Shown: positions 5,485-5,872 of the stretch, one piece after another | Layout: every line of letters starts with the position of its first letter | Position numbering within the stretch: the first letter of the stretch is position 1 | Assembly: GCA_030043175.1 (NCBI GenBank) | Contig: JASHYD010000749.1 | Location: forward strand, 1-5,872 | Direction: 5' to 3' | DNA length: 5,872 nt | From: Xanthobacteraceae bacterium | Lineage (GTDB): Bacteria > Pseudomonadota > Alphaproteobacteria > Rhizobiales > Xanthobacteraceae | Translations under genes and position numbers: made by a program | Notes under the pieces: generated by a model | The model's database searches: none | What the model saw: the letters and a program-made list of their open reading frames with translations, nothing else | What the model was told of the DNA's origin: nothing

Positions 5485-5872
5485 CGCCGTCCCCGAAGTT
5501 TGCGACCGCCTGGCGCAGTCAAATGCCGGGACAATTAAAGAGGCACAGGTTTCGGGGAATGCAACAACTGAAGTTGGGGCGTAGGGCTATAGAGGGCTCC
5601 AGCGTACACACAGGATAGTTTCGTTGGGTGATGCCGACAGTGATCGGGACGGTTTTGGCATCGGTGACGGGCGCGGAGTGGGTTCATGCCGCGCCTCCAT
5701 CACAGCGTGAGCGCAATTGCAGCGAGCAGGGCCACCCTACCGCCGGCCACCCTTTTGTCCTATTTTGGAGTGACCCCGCGCACGAGATCCAGGAAACCCC
5801 AATTACCTGGGTTCGGACGGTTAGCATATCCGGTGCGTGTGGAGGCGATGAGCCAACAAAGCACGATAGGCC
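5485..5872. other. Right-end region without a convincing gene; possible IS remnant
   Basis: No frame has a convincing translation. GCCACCCT occurs twice, 15 bp apart (5731-5738 and 5746-5753), and is followed by TTTTGTCC and GAGTGACCCC. This style resembles the repeated CCACC/TGACCC motifs near the ends of IS21-family elements, but neither an IstA or IstB gene nor a defined terminus can be seen. An imperfect inverted repeat (CCAGG at 5780-5784, CCTGG at 5806-5810) lies further right. A plus-strand frame runs off the edge from ATG 5848 (or in-frame GTG 5833) with GGAGG only 2 nt before the ATG; it is too short to call. Confidence 0.35.

Noticed and set aside
4600..5538. Plus-strand open frame (312 codons), very rich in Asp, Glu, Arg and Gln
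   Set aside because: It is the complement of the trbB/trbL chimera; the acidic composition mirrors the hydrophobic codons on the other strand. The minus strand has clear family matches.
5833..5872. Start of a rightward gene at the window edge
   Set aside because: Only 8-13 codons are visible, and GGAGG is only 2 nt from the ATG, which is too close; not enough to call.

Overview
The window looks like a GC-rich alphaproteobacterial genome (Rhizobiales or a relative). I infer this from the UbiD and TctC-like sequences, the Trb conjugation remnants and the P4-type integrase; no single marker proves it. It is an accessory region in which a catabolic locus meets the debris of a conjugative element.

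Left part (1-1443). A gene of unknown function runs off the left edge on the minus strand. Its promoter sits between two identical perfect 19-bp palindromes that look like TetR-family operators. About 370 bp without a convincing gene follow. Next comes a plus-strand gene for a 162-residue protein with four predicted membrane helices and no family I recognise, with an 8-bp inverted repeat just upstream. A second non-coding stretch leads to ubiD.

Middle part (1444-3047). A complete UbiD-family, prenylated-FMN-dependent decarboxylase gene retains all the expected active-site residues. Two bases beyond its stop lies the stop codon of a convergent relic: about 24 codons of a TctC/Bug-type solute-binding protein, cut off on its 5' side. 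UbiD plus a tripartite tricarboxylate transporter binding protein suggests a former uptake-and-decarboxylation locus for an aromatic or other unsaturated carboxylic acid.

Right part (3048-5872). Immediately beyond the truncation is a complete P4-type tyrosine integrase. A convergent excisionase/AlpA-like helix-turn-helix gene overlaps its 3' end. Upstream of that gene, and joined to it by a GTGA stop/start overlap, is a 299-codon chimeric ORF. It starts as the conjugation ATPase TrbB, switches in frame to the middle of TrbL, and ends in an unrelated-looking tail with one hydrophobic segment. A large deletion through the trb operon explains this best. The element has therefore probably lost self-transfer and kept its integration module. 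The last ~360 bp have no convincing gene but carry short repeats resembling an IS21-type element end. No tRNA, rRNA or CRISPR array was seen.
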